64,000 nt of DNA, taken from Ottelia alismoides. Lineage: Eukaryota; Streptophyta; Magnoliopsida; Alismatales; Hydrocharitaceae. A program made the position numbers and the translations under genes. The DNA is taken from the NCBI GenBank assembly GCA_037367405.1, contig JAZKJV010009616.1, forward strand, positions 186,001 through 250,000, written 5' to 3'. The notes below the pieces were generated by a model. That model had not been told where the DNA came from. It was given only the letters and a program-made list of their open reading frames with translations, and made no database searches. Below are positions 45,214 through 57,707 of this stretch, piece by piece (the stretch's first letter is position 1; the number at the start of each line of letters is the position of its first letter).

Positions 45214-48200
45214 TGATGAGCGGCCTACCGACCATAGTTAAATATCAAGAATAATCACAGGTCATTGCATCCCCAATCAGTAGGCCGAAGCTCAACATGA
45301 AAAATCAAGACCACACAAATAAGACAATCAAAGCACAAAATCCAATGTTAGCGGTCTCTACTATTTATTTAACCTAGTATAGCGACCAAGGTCGAACATA
45401 AGGAGCACGAGTGAAACCTACGAAATAGTCCGAATCAGAGAAATAAAAGGTAATATTTATTTATTTTTTATTTTGCAAATTTTTATATTTCCACAATAAG
45501 AAAAAAGAGAAAGAAATAAGGAACAAGCAAGCTTGAACAATTTTTATTAAGGCTAAAAAAGGCTAAAAAACGGAAACAAAAATATTTTTATATTTTTCAT
45601 TTTTTTTTGATAATTTTATGGGATTTCTTTAATTTTTACATGATTTTATAAAAATCAAACAAAGGCAAACAAGTAAAACAATGTACAACCTGGACTAGAA
45701 GGCAAATTTAAAATATTTAAAAATACCCTCATGTCCTTGTTGAGCTTTTATGAAAAAGTAAATAAAAATATCTAACTATAGAAACTAAGATTCTATTTTT
45801 TTAGTTTTTTTAGTGATTTTTATAAGTTTTTTAGAGTTTTTAACTTTTTAAGATTTCTATAAGAGATAATGCAACAAAAATGGTACTGAAATTAAAATAC
45901 ACAAAGACAAGCACACAATAATTTTTGTAATTTTTTAAAATATTTTTTATATTTTTTTGGTTTTTTAGAACATAGACATAACAGTTTTTAGGTGTTTTCG
46001 AATTTTAGAAAATATCAAATAAAACTAAATTAATTAGCAAAAATCACCATAAATATTACGTGTTAGCATGAGCTAATAGTGATTTTTGTGAGATTTTTGG
46101 AGTTAATTTGGTAATTATTTGATTAAAAACAAAGCATACATCAGACAGGGACCCAAATGCAATTATTCAAAAGTTTTCGGGCCAAACGATAACATACATA
46201 AATAACTCATGGTGAATCTTTCAATTTATCCAATATATTCATGCACATGCTCAATGAACCATACACAAGGGCATACATGCAAATATCAGAAATATTCCAT
46301 TCAAAAGATAATATAGCAGAGTTTCAGGGCAAATAGTTCAAATACACCACAACTCCACGTGGGACGGCACATGAGTTCACTCAAAATGGACTGAAGTGGA
46401 AATACGGGAAACAACTAGGGTCCATATGTAAAATATATGAACTACAGGTTTATTTACTGAACTAAATAGCAAAGCATAAAAACATGAGGGTAAAATAACA
46501 ATATACCCTTCGGGGCACGTGCTGACACGTGGGGGTCCTGAAGGTTCTGATACTCTCTTGGAAATTATCTAACGGTGTAGATTTGGTCAGGGACGTGCGC
46601 GTTAGATGACTCCTACAAAGACTGATCCAACGGTCTACAAGGGGTTGCTGTCGGGCTGCTCTGATGGAAACTGGGTCTCCTAACCAGATCGTACGATGGA
46701 GGATAAGGCTGGAAGAACAAGGCCTGGCGAAAATCGATCGGGCGTGGGAGATGATCCCTGCTACTGATGAGGCTCCCGAAAAGTCTGGTGCAGTCGCAGA
46801 ACGACTCCGCGTCCAGAGGGAGGTTCTGATGGAGAATCGGGCGGTTGGATGGGCTGGTCAGAGGACCTCTACCTGAAGCTACTCCGCCGGGGCAGTGAGC
46901 ATCTCAGAAGGGTCCTTTGCGCGCGCGGGTACCTATGAAAGGAAGAGGGGGTTCGGGGCTACACTCTGACCCGGGTTATTGCTGCAAAGGATAAGGGAAG
47001 CGGCAGTGACACGGGTAGTTTATCTCCGGCGTACAGGGAGGATGGAGATCGAGCTCCATCGTGCTCTGGTGAGTCCGATTCGAGATGGATAGGTAGCGAG
47101 GGAAGGTGAGGCATTCGTCGAGGGATCGATCAGTACGGATGTGAGGGGGAGATGAGGCTCCGACCAGGTAGATGGAGCAGATGAACGTAGGCAGAGAAGA
47201 ATGGAATAGATTGAATCGAACTGGGAAATGGGAGTGAAATGGGCAGTACCCGAGGGTCTGGATGAACTAAGGAACTTCCGATGAAGATGGGAGTCGGAGT
47301 CGTGGCCTCAACCTCGCTGCGGAAGGCGAGGAGGCTAAACGCGGTGAGCTTTCCGGCAACGTAGCTGAGCTGCTGCTTCAGGCCACCAAAACTCGATCCA
47401 AAGGCACCCTCCGGTTGCTGTCACTACACTGAAGACACCTAGGGATGATATAAGGGGCGAGGCATGAGCTGCGGCGGTGGGAAGCGAAGGCGAGCTTATA
47501 TAGCCGACTCCAGGTGCCTCCAAAGATCGAGCGGTAGCACGCAACCCTAGGAAGATCCGCGCCTTCCTAGGGATTCGCGAGGATCACAGATCCTAAGAGA
47601 AGCAACGAGCGAGAAATCAGGGCGAGAGGCGGATGGAATCGAGCTGGAAGAAGGGGAGAAGGAAGTCTGGCGAGGCGAGTCGGGTCGGGTCAGCCTAGGG
47701 AGGCGACGTTGACCTGGGTCAACATCCCTGACGTGGCCCAATCAGAAGGGGTGTAGAATAAGGACAATACGCTATAGGACAAAATAGAAGAGAAAAATAA
47801 AGATAATTACACTAAAAAACAAGTAAAATTATTTAATTGAAAAATGAGTAAAATGAAAAATGATTATTATATTTCAAGGAATTTTTCAGTGATTTTTAAT
47901 TATTTTTCTGATGAATAAAATAATATGCAATATATAGTATTATATACAAGTATAATATACCTATGTTTTTTGTACATGTATTTTTATTTTATTATTTTTA
48001 CACAAATATCCCAATTTTATATTTTATTTATTTTCAACATTATTTTAGGATTCAAAAAATTTTTATTTTATTTTTATGATTTATTTACATGTATAGTATA
48101 AATAGGGGAGGTGAGATATATGCATGTATTTTGTACAAGTAAGAAGGATTTTATTTTTTATTTTTATTTCATTTTTCCTATTTTTATTTTATTTTTGTTT

Positions 48201-48567
48201 TATTTCTAAGACTATATGCAAAGAGGTTAAAAGAATATTTTATTTTATCAAAAATAAATATTTACATATATAGGTACTATGTACAACATAGAGTAGGCTC
48301 TATCTCTCTCTTCTTATTTTATTTGGCGATCAGGTCAAGGCTTGACATTCTCTTGGGGTTCGGATCACTCTATATTTATTCTAAATACCTCCTTCCTTTT
48401 TCTTTTTTCCTTATTCTTTTATTTTTTCACAAATACATGCTAATTATGCAATAATAATACATGCATGCTGAATGCTATGTTATTGTATTTACACCTATTT
48501 ACATGCTGATTTTCCAAGATAAATAGCTAAAATAAAAGAATAAAGAGTGAGAATTAAGGATTCATCA
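45214..48567 (-). repeat. Family 3 LTR_c (3.35 kb)
   Basis: Complete LTR: starts TGATGAGCGGCC, ends AAGGATTCATCA against the polypurine tract of region B. Keeps the TATA box (47495-47503) and the W-box palindrome (47708-47723). Confidence 0.87.
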
Positions 48568-50607
48568 CCCCTATACTTTACCTTTACTAGTCCCTTAGCA
48601 AACACTTATTTGAAAAAGAAGTGAAAAAGAAAAGAAAAGAAAAAGAAGGAGAATCAAGGTTGACTATTAAACTTGTCTTCATTAAATTGAAGTATGAAGC
48701 TCAGTCAGACCTTTGGATTATTAGTTTGTCGGAACCTTATTTGGATCTAGGTTTGAGACTCAACAACCTCTATGTTCCACCAATCTATGGTCAAGACTCC
48801 TCAATAATCCAGATCAGAACAAGTCAAAATACACAAACTCTGATGACCATGTATCTTTCCTTGTATGGTGTAAGTGATATGTAGCTCCCCACCTCAGAAA
48901 TACAAGGCAACAACCTCCCTCAACAAGGTAACTCTAGTTCCCTAGTCTAGCAGCTCTTTCCTCGAGGAGCGGGGTATTCCCTTCTAAGTTCAAATTCATC
49001 CGACTAAAGAAGAGGGGGAAAGAAGAGAATGGACCGTGGCCAATGTAGCCACGTATCCTTGGGAGCCCAACCAGTGTAGCTAAGTCTCCCGCTGCAAGCT
49101 TCGTGAGATGAGATGGTGTAACATAAACTTTGCTTTATTTGACTATATACACTCCGACAAATATTTTATTTCTATCAGGCCTATCCACCTTTTTGAGTTT
49201 TTCTTTCTTTTGCACATTTTTTGATGTGCATATGTACAACATATCTACATGGTGCAAAATATATACATAACGACTTTTCCTTCCTGAGCCAGTAGACTAT
49301 CTCTCTTTTGAAGCATTATTGCAACCCACAACTCTTGTCTTTAGACTTCGACACTGCCAGACAAAGTTGAGGCGTACTTCCCTCCCTAAAGGAAGACGAG
49401 AGGTTCCACCTAGAAATACTACCCTCGTATGCTACCCCATGCCAAGGAAAACTGCCTCCTCACCACCTCATCTGTATGGAACTGAGTGTAAAGTGCTGGT
49501 CCAAGTAAAGCCATTGTCTGTGAGAGTCATGTATGCATTGTTAAGTATTCTAATTAGGCTCATCAAGATGACATGTGAACATAGCCTAGTGGACTCAAAG
49601 AATTAAGTCACTAATGGACCTGAAAAGTCTTAACCCCAAATCCTATAAGGTTCCTCTGAAAATTAGGTGTATTAATTCCAGACTAGTTTAAATGTCAACT
49701 ATGATTCAGAAGAAAATACAAATATATACAAAAGTATTTTTATGCAAAATTTTTGAAAATGTGCAACATTTTTGACAATGTTTGATTGCATGCATGAATG
49801 CAGAAGTTTTGCAAACTATTTACAAATATTTACACAAGGATTTTTGCAAACTTTTATTTTTCAAAAATTTTACAAAAACTTTATACTATATACATAATTT
49901 TGATATAAAAATATTTACAAACATTTTACAAATAATACATTTTTACAAACCTTTGTACAAAAATAATTTTTATAAATAGCCATGTATGTGCAAGAAAGAA
50001 TTTTATGTACAAGGAAGAAATTTTAATTTTTTTGTTATTTTTAGTAAGTGATTTTTAGCCATTTTATTTATTACCATACTCACACAAAGTACGAGTTATG
50101 CCTAAAGTATATATACAATATATACGACACCCCCTATACTTAGCTCGAACGATGTCCTCAGAGTGATCAAAAAAAGATAAAGAAGAATAACTCATGCTTA
50201 GTATTGGGAAGTGAAAAGAATGACTATACTACAACAACAAATAAAAAATAGATGAGTGATCGGTGATCCCCCCATACTTAGGATCAAGTAATCCTTAGTA
50301 TAGAAGACTGTACACAAAGGGAAAACCGAGTGATAGAATGTACATGGTATACCTCCCCTATACTTAGGGTAAAATATCCCTAAGTATAGGCATCAAAACA
50401 GAGGAAAAAGAATCAAATAAGTAATAAAAAATATGACACCTCCCCTATACTTAGGGTAAAGCACACCCTAAGTATATCATAATCATAAGATGCAAATGGG
50501 GTGTTAGACAAAAGAATGTGTGATATGGACATCTGGATTTATACAAGGGCGGAAGATAATGATAATCAGGCATGAGATGCAAATGATGTGAGCCAAAACA
50601 CCACATA
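48568..50607 (-). other. 3' untranslated region and polypurine tract of family 3, region B
   Basis: Polypurine tract 'aaagtatagggg' (minus strand) at 48568-48579, then about 2 kb non-coding, collinear with 5997-8071. The paired 'ccagtgtag'-type block is at about 49038-49081 (first copy changed) and the hairpin row at 50131-50476 (50357-50369 with 50378-50390, 13 bp; 50446-50456 with 50466-50476, 11 bp). Confidence 0.75.
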
Positions 50608-51100
50608 TCATGCAAAATGAATAGAGGCGATGTCAACAATCAACGGATCATGATCTAGATATGGCTTGAGGCACTGACCATTGACGCGAAAGGTGGACTC
50701 AGATGACATCTCAGATATGTCGATACTACCATTGTCATGCACCTTTCGGACCATGTATGGTCCCTTCCATTTACTCTGCAATTTCCCTAGAAATAATCTA
50801 AGCCTGGCATCAAACGACCATACTCTCTGATCTGGCTCAAACTATTTATGGCTGATATGAGAATCATGCCATATCTTTATCGCTCCTTATACTGTAGGCT
50901 GCTTAAAAAGATTGTATCTCTAAGCTCCTCCAGGGCAGCCAATTCTACCTTTCTTTGATGACCTATACTCCCTGGATCCAATAATATCTCAATGACAACC
51001 CATAGTGACTTCTGCTTAATCTCAATAGGTAAATGGCATGGCTTGCCATAAATGAGATGAAAAGGAGATGTACCCAAAGGAGTCTTGAAAGGTAGACGTA
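50608..51100 (-). pseudogene. Integrase C-terminal part of family 3, region B
   Basis: MGTSPFHLIYGKPCHLP (about 51028-51077), then EELRDTIFLSS and the terminal KVHDNGSID/VNGQCLKPYL block; the frame ends TGA at 50608-50610. The catalytic core and zinc finger are gone: the sequence jumps at about 51100 into mid-RT. Dead remnant. Confidence 0.82.
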
Positions 51101-51790
51101 CCTAAAGGTGAATGTCATCTTATCCTGGTCTTCGGGCGCTATGGCCACCTGATTGTATCCGGAGTACCCGTCAAGGAAACAATAGTGACTCTTCCTAGCT
51201 AGCCTTGCTATAATCTGATGAATAAAAGGTAGTGGGAAATGATCCTTCTTGGTGGCCCGATTAAATCGTCTATAGTCCACACAAACCCTCCAAGAAGTGG
51301 GTACCCGGGTAGCTATCTCCTCTCCAGACTCACTCACAACTGTAGTGATGCCCATCTTCTTGGGCATCCATGTAATGCACTAACCCACTTGGAGTCGGAG
51401 ATGGGGTAGATAAAATCGGTGCTCCACCATTTGGATATCTCTTTCATGACCACCTCTCGAAAATTCGGGTTCAGCCGTCGCTGGAACTCACGTGACATCT
51501 TGGCGTCCTCCTCTAGATAGATATGGTGGGAGCATAGGGTCGGACTTATCCCTTGGAGATCAGCTACACTCCATTCTATTGTCTTGGGATTTTTTTCAAG
51601 AACCTTCATCAATTGAGATTCTTACTCTCCAGACAAATCTGCTGAGATAATGATTGAGTACATCTCATGCTCACCCGCAAGGAACCTATACTTCAACGAC
51701 TGCGGCAAAGGCTTCAGTTCTGGACTACTGGGTGCTGGAAAATCTGGCCTCTGAAAGGTCTGAGTGAAGGCAACCAGATCTAAATGTGAG
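51101..51790 (-). pseudogene. Reverse transcriptase N-terminal half of family 3, region B
   Basis: Better preserved than in region A. EWSVADLQGISPTLC, RRLNPNFREVVMKEI and IYPISDSKWVS (51334-51612), then after a frameshift WRVCVDYRRFNRATKKDHFPLPFI and YCFLDGYSGYNQVAIAPEDQDKMTF (about 51120-51310). The last includes the first RT catalytic motif (FLDGYSGY). The FVDD motif and everything after are deleted. Typical Athila sequence. Confidence 0.85.
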
Positions 51791-52605
51791 AACTCTCACT
51801 GATCATGAAAAACTGGTGAAGACGGCTCTGCTGGTGTATCAATGCTCAGTGCTGGCTCACTCTCCACCCTAGCTGCCGGCTCTATGGGAATCATACATGG
51901 CAAATAATCATCAAAATCGTCCCAATCTATGTCTGAATCTGAGGGATCTAAATCAGAATCACACGATATATACTCTGCCTCGCTATCCTGAACACGTTCG
52001 TCAGCCTCAAAAGTGTCCTCTGTCAGGAATGTGCTCTCTGAACTCTCCTCTGCTGGAAGCTGTAAATCTGCAGCATCTAAAGGTGAGAGAAGGGCTCGTG
52101 ACATAGGGTTAGACCAAGCGGCTTCATCATCAGTGATCACAAATTCGCACTCCTGGAGGACGTCTCGCTCTGCCTCTGTTGTCTGCTCTGTGTCACTAAA
52201 CTGCTCTGAGCAAGCTGAGTCTCGTGCTCTAGTCTCGTCGATCGTCTCTATTTGTATACTCTCACCCTTGATGCGAAAGTACACCTTCCCTCTATCATGG
52301 TCGGACAATGCCTTGGTTGTGGCCAAGAGTAGACGTCCTAGAATGATGGGGGTATCGGTCAAAGACTCCGGGATCTCCATGTCCAACACAACGAAGTCCA
52401 CGGGGAATTTCAGGCCCTGAATTGTTACAACCATGTCCTTCAACAACCCCTTCAGCCTCTTGACAGATCGATTAGCAAACTGAAGGATTGTCCTGCTCTG
52501 TCGAAGAGGGCCAAACTCGAATCAGTCGAGTAAGGCTGCTGGAAGGAGGTTGATGAAAGAACCACTGTCTAATAGAGTACGATCAAATCTCTACTCATGA
52601 ATGTG
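51791..52605 (-). pseudogene. Aspartic protease and acidic linker of family 3, region B
   Basis: Active site LDSGSFINLLP (Asp-Ser-Gly codons 52561-52569), then an in-frame TGA where region A has CGA (LLD-stop-FEF). The frame is then open for 216 codons (52446-51796): TIQGLKFPVDFVVLDMEIPES, DTPIILGRLLLAT, and an acidic Ser/Asp/Glu-rich linker (SDSDIDWDDFDDYLP). Retropepsin of the Athila type; intact but for the single stop. Confidence 0.85.
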
Positions 52606-53824
52606 GCATCTGATGTATGGAGCTCCTGCATCTGGCCTCTTGGCTGGCAAACAGTTCTGGATGGCGAAGTAGGTGGCACGGGTCAGTACATGGATTTCTA
52701 CCTGATGCTTCCTCTTCTTCCTACGGATAGTGGTCTTCTCTCTCAAGTTCCTCTGGAAGAGAGGGATGTGCTCAAGTGCCTCCTGTAGAGTCAGCTGAAT
52801 GTGGAATCTATCTACCATTTGCTGGATGAACTCTAACTACTAGTCTCTTTTTGGATTTTCTTTTCTATTTCCCTTAGCCAAGCGGGGTGCTTGAGGGAGG
52901 GGGATGGCTGAGCCCTCCTCAGATAGAGGGCTAGGAAGAGGTTCCTGCTGCTGTGAAGGAATGGAGCCCATACAAGAATCATCATGCAAATAGATGGACC
53001 CACAGTAGATAGAGAAACCTTTCCTTTATTAGATTTTTGGGTGTTTTTCATATGGTCCTGAGGTAAAGAAACTGTAGAAAACACAACTAGAATAGAAGTG
53101 GTGGCCTCAGTACCACCCACGACATCTGTCTTCACGGCATGAACACCACACTCTGGTTTAGCATCTTGTAATATGGTGGCGTCTGTACCACCATTTGCAT
53201 CTGGAGAAGCGACAACCTCAGTACCGTCGATTGGATCATCATCATCCTTGGTGGAGTTAGCGCCACCGTCATCAACATCATTAGCGACATCAGTACCACT
53301 ATCTTCCTCGTCTGGCGCTCCTGGATCCTCGTGGGGTTGTCGCTCAGACAAGGCGCCGCTGGCTAGCATCCTACCGCTCCTAAGTGATACAAAATCAGCA
53401 TCAAATGTGTATGAAGCAATGCCACCCAATAAATCAGTAGGAGTGGTGGTCTCTATGAACTGTAACTGCTCAGATTTTTCTCTTGAGGTTGTTTGGGTTG
53501 GGCTCAATCTGAGCAGGTATGGCACCCTTGCCCTTAATGATCTCCCTTATCTCCTGGCGAAACTAGTCCATCTCCCGCCTAAAGGATGCCTGCTGGTCTG
53601 AGAGTAGGCTGGCTAGATCATCAAGGGTTGGGTTCTCATAGGCTGGCCCATGAGAATCGGATGGGTTGCCTCGCTGGAAATGAGGTTGCTGCTACTGGAA
53701 CTGGTGAGGGGGAGGCTGAGAATACTGCCGTTGAGGCTGCTGCCTCCACTGTTGTCCCTGCTGGTAGGGTTGAGGACTCAAATGGTAGTGGTATGGTGGC
53801 TGCTGGGAATATTGGGTGTCCCGA
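52606..53824 (-). pseudogene. Family 3 gag C-terminal region (region B), broken
   Basis: Same layout as 31858-33055. Gln/Pro/Tyr-rich start (53692-53824, ends in a CAG-to-TAG stop), LDDLASLLSDQQASFRREMD, QIEPNPNN, VSLRSGRMLASGALSERQP with a long acidic stretch (53525-52833), then the linker EALEHIPLFQRNLREKTTIRRKK (52591-52818). No capsid domain between the PBS and this region. Not functional. Confidence 0.75.
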
Positions 53825-53896
53825 CTGGTAGTGGTATAGTGGTGAGTGTTCTCGCCTGTCATGCTGGTGACCCAAGTTCGATACCTGACAACGGCT
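53825..53896 (+). tRNA. tRNA-Asp-derived sequence forming an extended PBS (copy D, decayed)
   Basis: Exactly 72 bases plus CCA (53897-53899), three bases from LTR_d. More substitutions than the other copies (CTCGCCTGTCATGCTGG in the anticodon arm, AAGTTCGATACC in the T arm), but still collinear end to end. On the minus strand the tRNA complement is open in the same frame as the gag that follows (53913 to 53692), though no ATG is set at its head. Confidence 0.72.
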
Positions 53897-53902
53897 CCAT
53901 TC

Positions 53903-56812
53903 TGATGAGCCACATATCGACTAGGTTAAGTATCAAGAATAATCACGGGTCATTGCCACCCCAATCAGAAACCCCAATCAGTAGGCCGGAGCTCAACATG
54001 AAAAATCAAGACCACACAAATAAGATAATCAAAGCACAAAATCCAATGATAACGGTCTCTGCTATTTATTTAACCTGGTATAGCGACCAGGGTCGAACAC
54101 AAGGAGCACGAGTGAAACCTATGAAGTAGTCCTAATCAAAGAAATAAAAGCTAATTTTTATTTATTTTTTATTTTGCAAATTTTTTATATTTCCACAATA
54201 AGAAAACAAGAGAAAGAAATAAGGAACAAGCATGCTTGAACAATTTTTATTAGAGGTCGAAAAGGCTCAAAAATCAGAAACAATATATTTTTATATTTTT
54301 TAAATATTCAGATGTTTCTGTTAATTTTATAGGATTTTTTTTATTTTTATATGATTTTATAAAAATCAAATAAAGGTAAACATGGAAAATATTGTACAAC
54401 CTGGACTAAAAGGAAAATTTAAAATATTAAAAATGCCCTAATGTCTTGGTTGAGATTTTTATGAAAAAGTAAAAAATCTAACTATAGAAACTGAGATTCT
54501 ATTTTTTTCTATTTTTTTTAGAATTTTTATTGATTTTTATATGTTTTTTAGAGTTTTTAGGATTTTTATAAGAGATAATGCAACAAAAATGGTACTGAAT
54601 TTAAAACACAAAAAGACAAGCATACATTAATTTTTTTTGGAATTTTTAAAATAATTTTTGCATTTTTTGGTATTAAAGAACATAGATAGAACAACTTTTA
54701 GGTGTTTTTGATTTTTAGAAAATATCAAATAAAACTAAATTAATTCACCAAAAATACCATAAATATTAGGTGTTATCAGGAGCTAACAATAATTTTTGTG
54801 GGATTTTTGGAGTAAATTTGGTAATTATTTGATAAAAAACAAAGCACACAACATGTAGGGACTCAACTGCAATTATTAAAAAGTTTCCAGGCCAAACGAT
54901 AACATACATAAAAAACTCAGGACGAATCTTGCAATTTATCCAATATATTCACGCACATGCTCAATGAACCACGTACAAGGGCATATATGCAAATATTAGA
55001 AATATTTTATTCAAAAGATAACATAGCATAGTTTCATGGAAAATAGTTCAAATACACCCCAACTCCACGTGGGACAGCACGTGGGTTCACTCAAAATGGA
55101 CTGAAAGTGCAAATACGGGAATCAGCAAGGGTCCATATGCAAAATATATGAACTACATGTTTATTTAATGAACTAAACATCAAAGCATAAAAACACGAGG
55201 GTAAAAGAGCAATATACCCTTCGGGGCACGTGTGTGGCGCGTAGAGGTCGTGATGGTTTTGATCCTCTTATGGAAAGTATCTGACGATGCATATTTGGTC
55301 GAGGATGTGCGCGTCAGATGACGCCTGCAAAGGCTGATCCAACGATCTGCAGGGGGGCTGCTGTCAGGCATGGAAACTAGGGCTCCTGACCAGATCGTAT
55401 GGAAGATAAAGCTCGAAGAACAAGGCCCAACCGAACTTCGACCAGGCGTGGGAGATAATCCACGCTACTGATGAAGCTCCCGAAAAGTCCGGTGCAGTTG
55501 CAGAATGACTCCGTGTCATGAGGGAGGTTCTGATGGAGAATCGGGCGGTCGGATGGGCTGGTCGGAGCCTCTACCTGGAGCTACTCCGTCGGGGAAGTGA
55601 GCATCTCATAAGGGTCCTTTTGCGTGCGCGGGTACCTGCAAAAGGAAGAGGGGGTTCGAGGCTATGCTCAGAACCGGGTTATTGCTGCAAAAGATAAGGG
55701 AAGTGGCGGTGAGGCAGGTGGTTGATCTCTGGCGTACAAGGAGGATGGAGATCGAGCTCCATCACGCGCAGGAGAGCCCGAATCGAGATGGATAGGTAGC
55801 GAGGGAAGTTGAGGCGTTTGTCGAGGGATCCTAGGAGGAGCAATGGGCGAGAAATCGGGGTGAGAGGCGGCTGGAATAAGGCTGTAAAAAGGGGAGAAGG
55901 AAGTCTGGCGAAACGAGTCGGGTCAGGTCAGCCTAGGGAGGCAATGTTGACCTGAGTCAACATCCCTGACGTGGCCCAATCAGAAGGGCTGTAGAATAAG
56001 GACAAGCTACGCTACATGACAAAATAGAAGAGAAAATTAAAGATAATTACATTAAAAATAATAAATGAATTTAAATGAAAAATGAATAAAATGAAAAATG
56101 TTTATTTCTTCAAGGATTTTTCTATGATTTTTAATTATTGTTATGAAAAATAAAATAGTGTATATATAGTATATAGTATTATATACTGGTATGATATACC
56201 TATGTATTTTGTACAAGTATTTTTATTTTATTATTTTTACACAAATATCCCTAATTTTATATTTTGTTTATTTTCAACATAATTTTAGGAGTTCAAAATA
56301 ATTTTTATTTTATTTTTATGATTTATTTACAGGTATAGAAAAAATAGGGGAGGTCACTTATATACATGAATTTTGTACAAGTAAGAAGGATTTTATTTTT
56401 ATTTTTATTTTTATTTTATTTTTTGTGATTTTTATTTTATTTTTGTTTCTAAGACTATATGCAAGGAGGTAAAAAGAATATTTTATTTTTATTTTATCAA
56501 AAATAATTATTTACATATATCTAGGTAATATGTACAACATAGAGTAGGCCTTATCTCTCCCTACTTATTTTATTTAGTGTCACGTCAAGGCTTTTCCTTC
56601 TCTTGGGGTTCGGGTCACTCTGTATTTATTCTAAATATCTCCTTTCTTTTTTTCTTTATTCTTTTATTTTTGCACAAATACTTGCTAATTATGCCATATT
56701 AACACATGGATGCCGAATGTTATGTTATTGTATTTACACCTATTTACATGATGATTTGTCAAGATAAATAGCTAAAAAAAAATAATAAAGAGTGAGATTC
56801 AGGGATTCATCA
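53903..56812 (-). repeat. Family 3 LTR_d (5' LTR, 2.9 kb, promoter deleted)
   Basis: Starts TGATGAGCCACA and ends GGGATTCATCA. Compared with LTR_a it lacks about 460 bp at 55829, where 'tcgagggatc' is joined to 'ctaggaggagc'; the two sides share GGATC in LTR_a. The lost segment contains the TATA box. The outer end abuts the right half of the split MITE. Confidence 0.85.
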
Positions 56813-56918
56813 ATAATTTATCGATATAATGATGAAAACTCACAGACTCAATTTAAAAAATAGAAAAATGAAGCGGGGAGCCAAGTTAGCTTCCGAAGAT
56901 TACAACCTCATTTTCCCC
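56813..56918. mobile_element. MITE, right part, continuation of 2395-2635
   Basis: 'ataatttatcgatataatgatgaaaac' to 'gaagcggggagccaagttagcttcc' is the closing arm of an A-type MITE and complements 'gagctaacttgactctccgtcc' at 2410-2431. Together with 2395-2635 it makes one MITE of about 345 bp. Confidence 0.72.
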
Positions 56919-56928
56919 TATATATAAG

Positions 56929-57246
56929 GTTCAATGGGGTTGCCCCCGCCCCTTTTTCCGATGAAGTTTTTTTGAGTTTCTTTCATAACATCATGTATTT
57001 TCATCATTATATCCCTCTATTCCAATTTTGTCAGAAAGAGAGATCTGATACCCTCCATCTAGAACGTGTCGATCGATTACAATAATTAATAGATAGTTAA
57101 AATTACATGTTCTACATGAAGGGCATATGAGTCTATTTTCGACAAAATTAGAATGACATATTGGAGGTATATAGTGATTAAAATACATGGAAGTATTTTT
57201 GAAAAAAATCGCCAGAAAATGAGGCAGGTGCAGCCAAGGAGGCCAC
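56929..57246. mobile_element. Foldback MITE, subfamily A
   Basis: Arms 'atccctctattccaattttgtc' and 'gacaaaattagaatgacat', and 'ccctccatctagaac' with 'gttctacatgaagggc'. Followed by a CA repeat. Confidence 0.7.
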
Positions 57247-57268
57247 CACACACACGCACACGCACGCA

Positions 57269-57316
<48 letters not shown>
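57247..57316. repeat. (CA)n(TA)n microsatellite
   Basis: About 60 bases of mostly CA/CG-interrupted CA repeat, then TATATATA. Apparent Val/Cys-rich ORFs on the minus strand are repeat translations. Confidence 0.9.
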
Positions 57317-57317
<1 letters not shown>

Positions 57318-57693
57318 GGTTAAATGAGTTTGTTAAATGGGATCCTATAAGACTCCCACATTTTTTTCCACTATTTTTTTATTTTTTTGAAATGAAATCT
57401 AGCGAGATTTACTTAAATTAATAAGTGGAATAAGTGTTTTAGATTTTATGTAAAACAGACGTCCCTAACACTTACATCTGGATGGGGTCAATTTCAGCAA
57501 TTCTGATATTGTTAAAATTTGAAAGTCTTAATGGAGGGGATAGAAGTCTCAAATTAAGTCGAATTTTAAATGACACCATTGTGATATATTGTGATCTAAA
57601 TTCCACTATGTTTTATTTCAGAAAAAATAAAAAAATATGAGGTAAAAAAGGTGGGAGCATGTAAGTTACATTCCCCCATGGATCCTTTTTCCA
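57318..57693. mobile_element. MITE, subfamily B
   Basis: Carries 'gtgttttagattttatgtaaaacagacgtcc' and the opposite-arm block 'cttaatggaggggatagaagtctcaaattaag'. Outer ends GGGATCCTATAAGACTCCCAC and, inverted, 'gtgggagcatgtaag'. Flanked by TA tracts. Confidence 0.65.
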
Positions 57694-57707
57694 ATATATA
57701 TATATAG

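Larger units (their letters stand above)
2636..56812 (-). mobile_element. Family 3: chain of Athila-type LTR retrotransposons (nested complex)
   Basis: Four LTRs of one family in the same orientation (2636-5996; 33134-34693 plus 44031-44974; 45214-48567; 53903-56812) alternate with internal regions A (5997-33133), a 240-bp remnant (44975-45213) and B (48568-53902). Minus-strand order inside A is LTR, tRNA-Asp PBS, gag C-terminus, protease, RT, RNase H, integrase, 3' UTR, PPT, LTR. Motifs match the Athila branch of Ty3/Gypsy: FVDDFSIYG in RT, DHRVATPYHP in integrase, and the YGKPCHLP box. One split MITE flanks the whole, so the chain behaves as a single insertion later expanded by LTR-LTR recombination. 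Families 1 and 2 are nested within it. All reading frames are broken. Confidence 0.85.
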
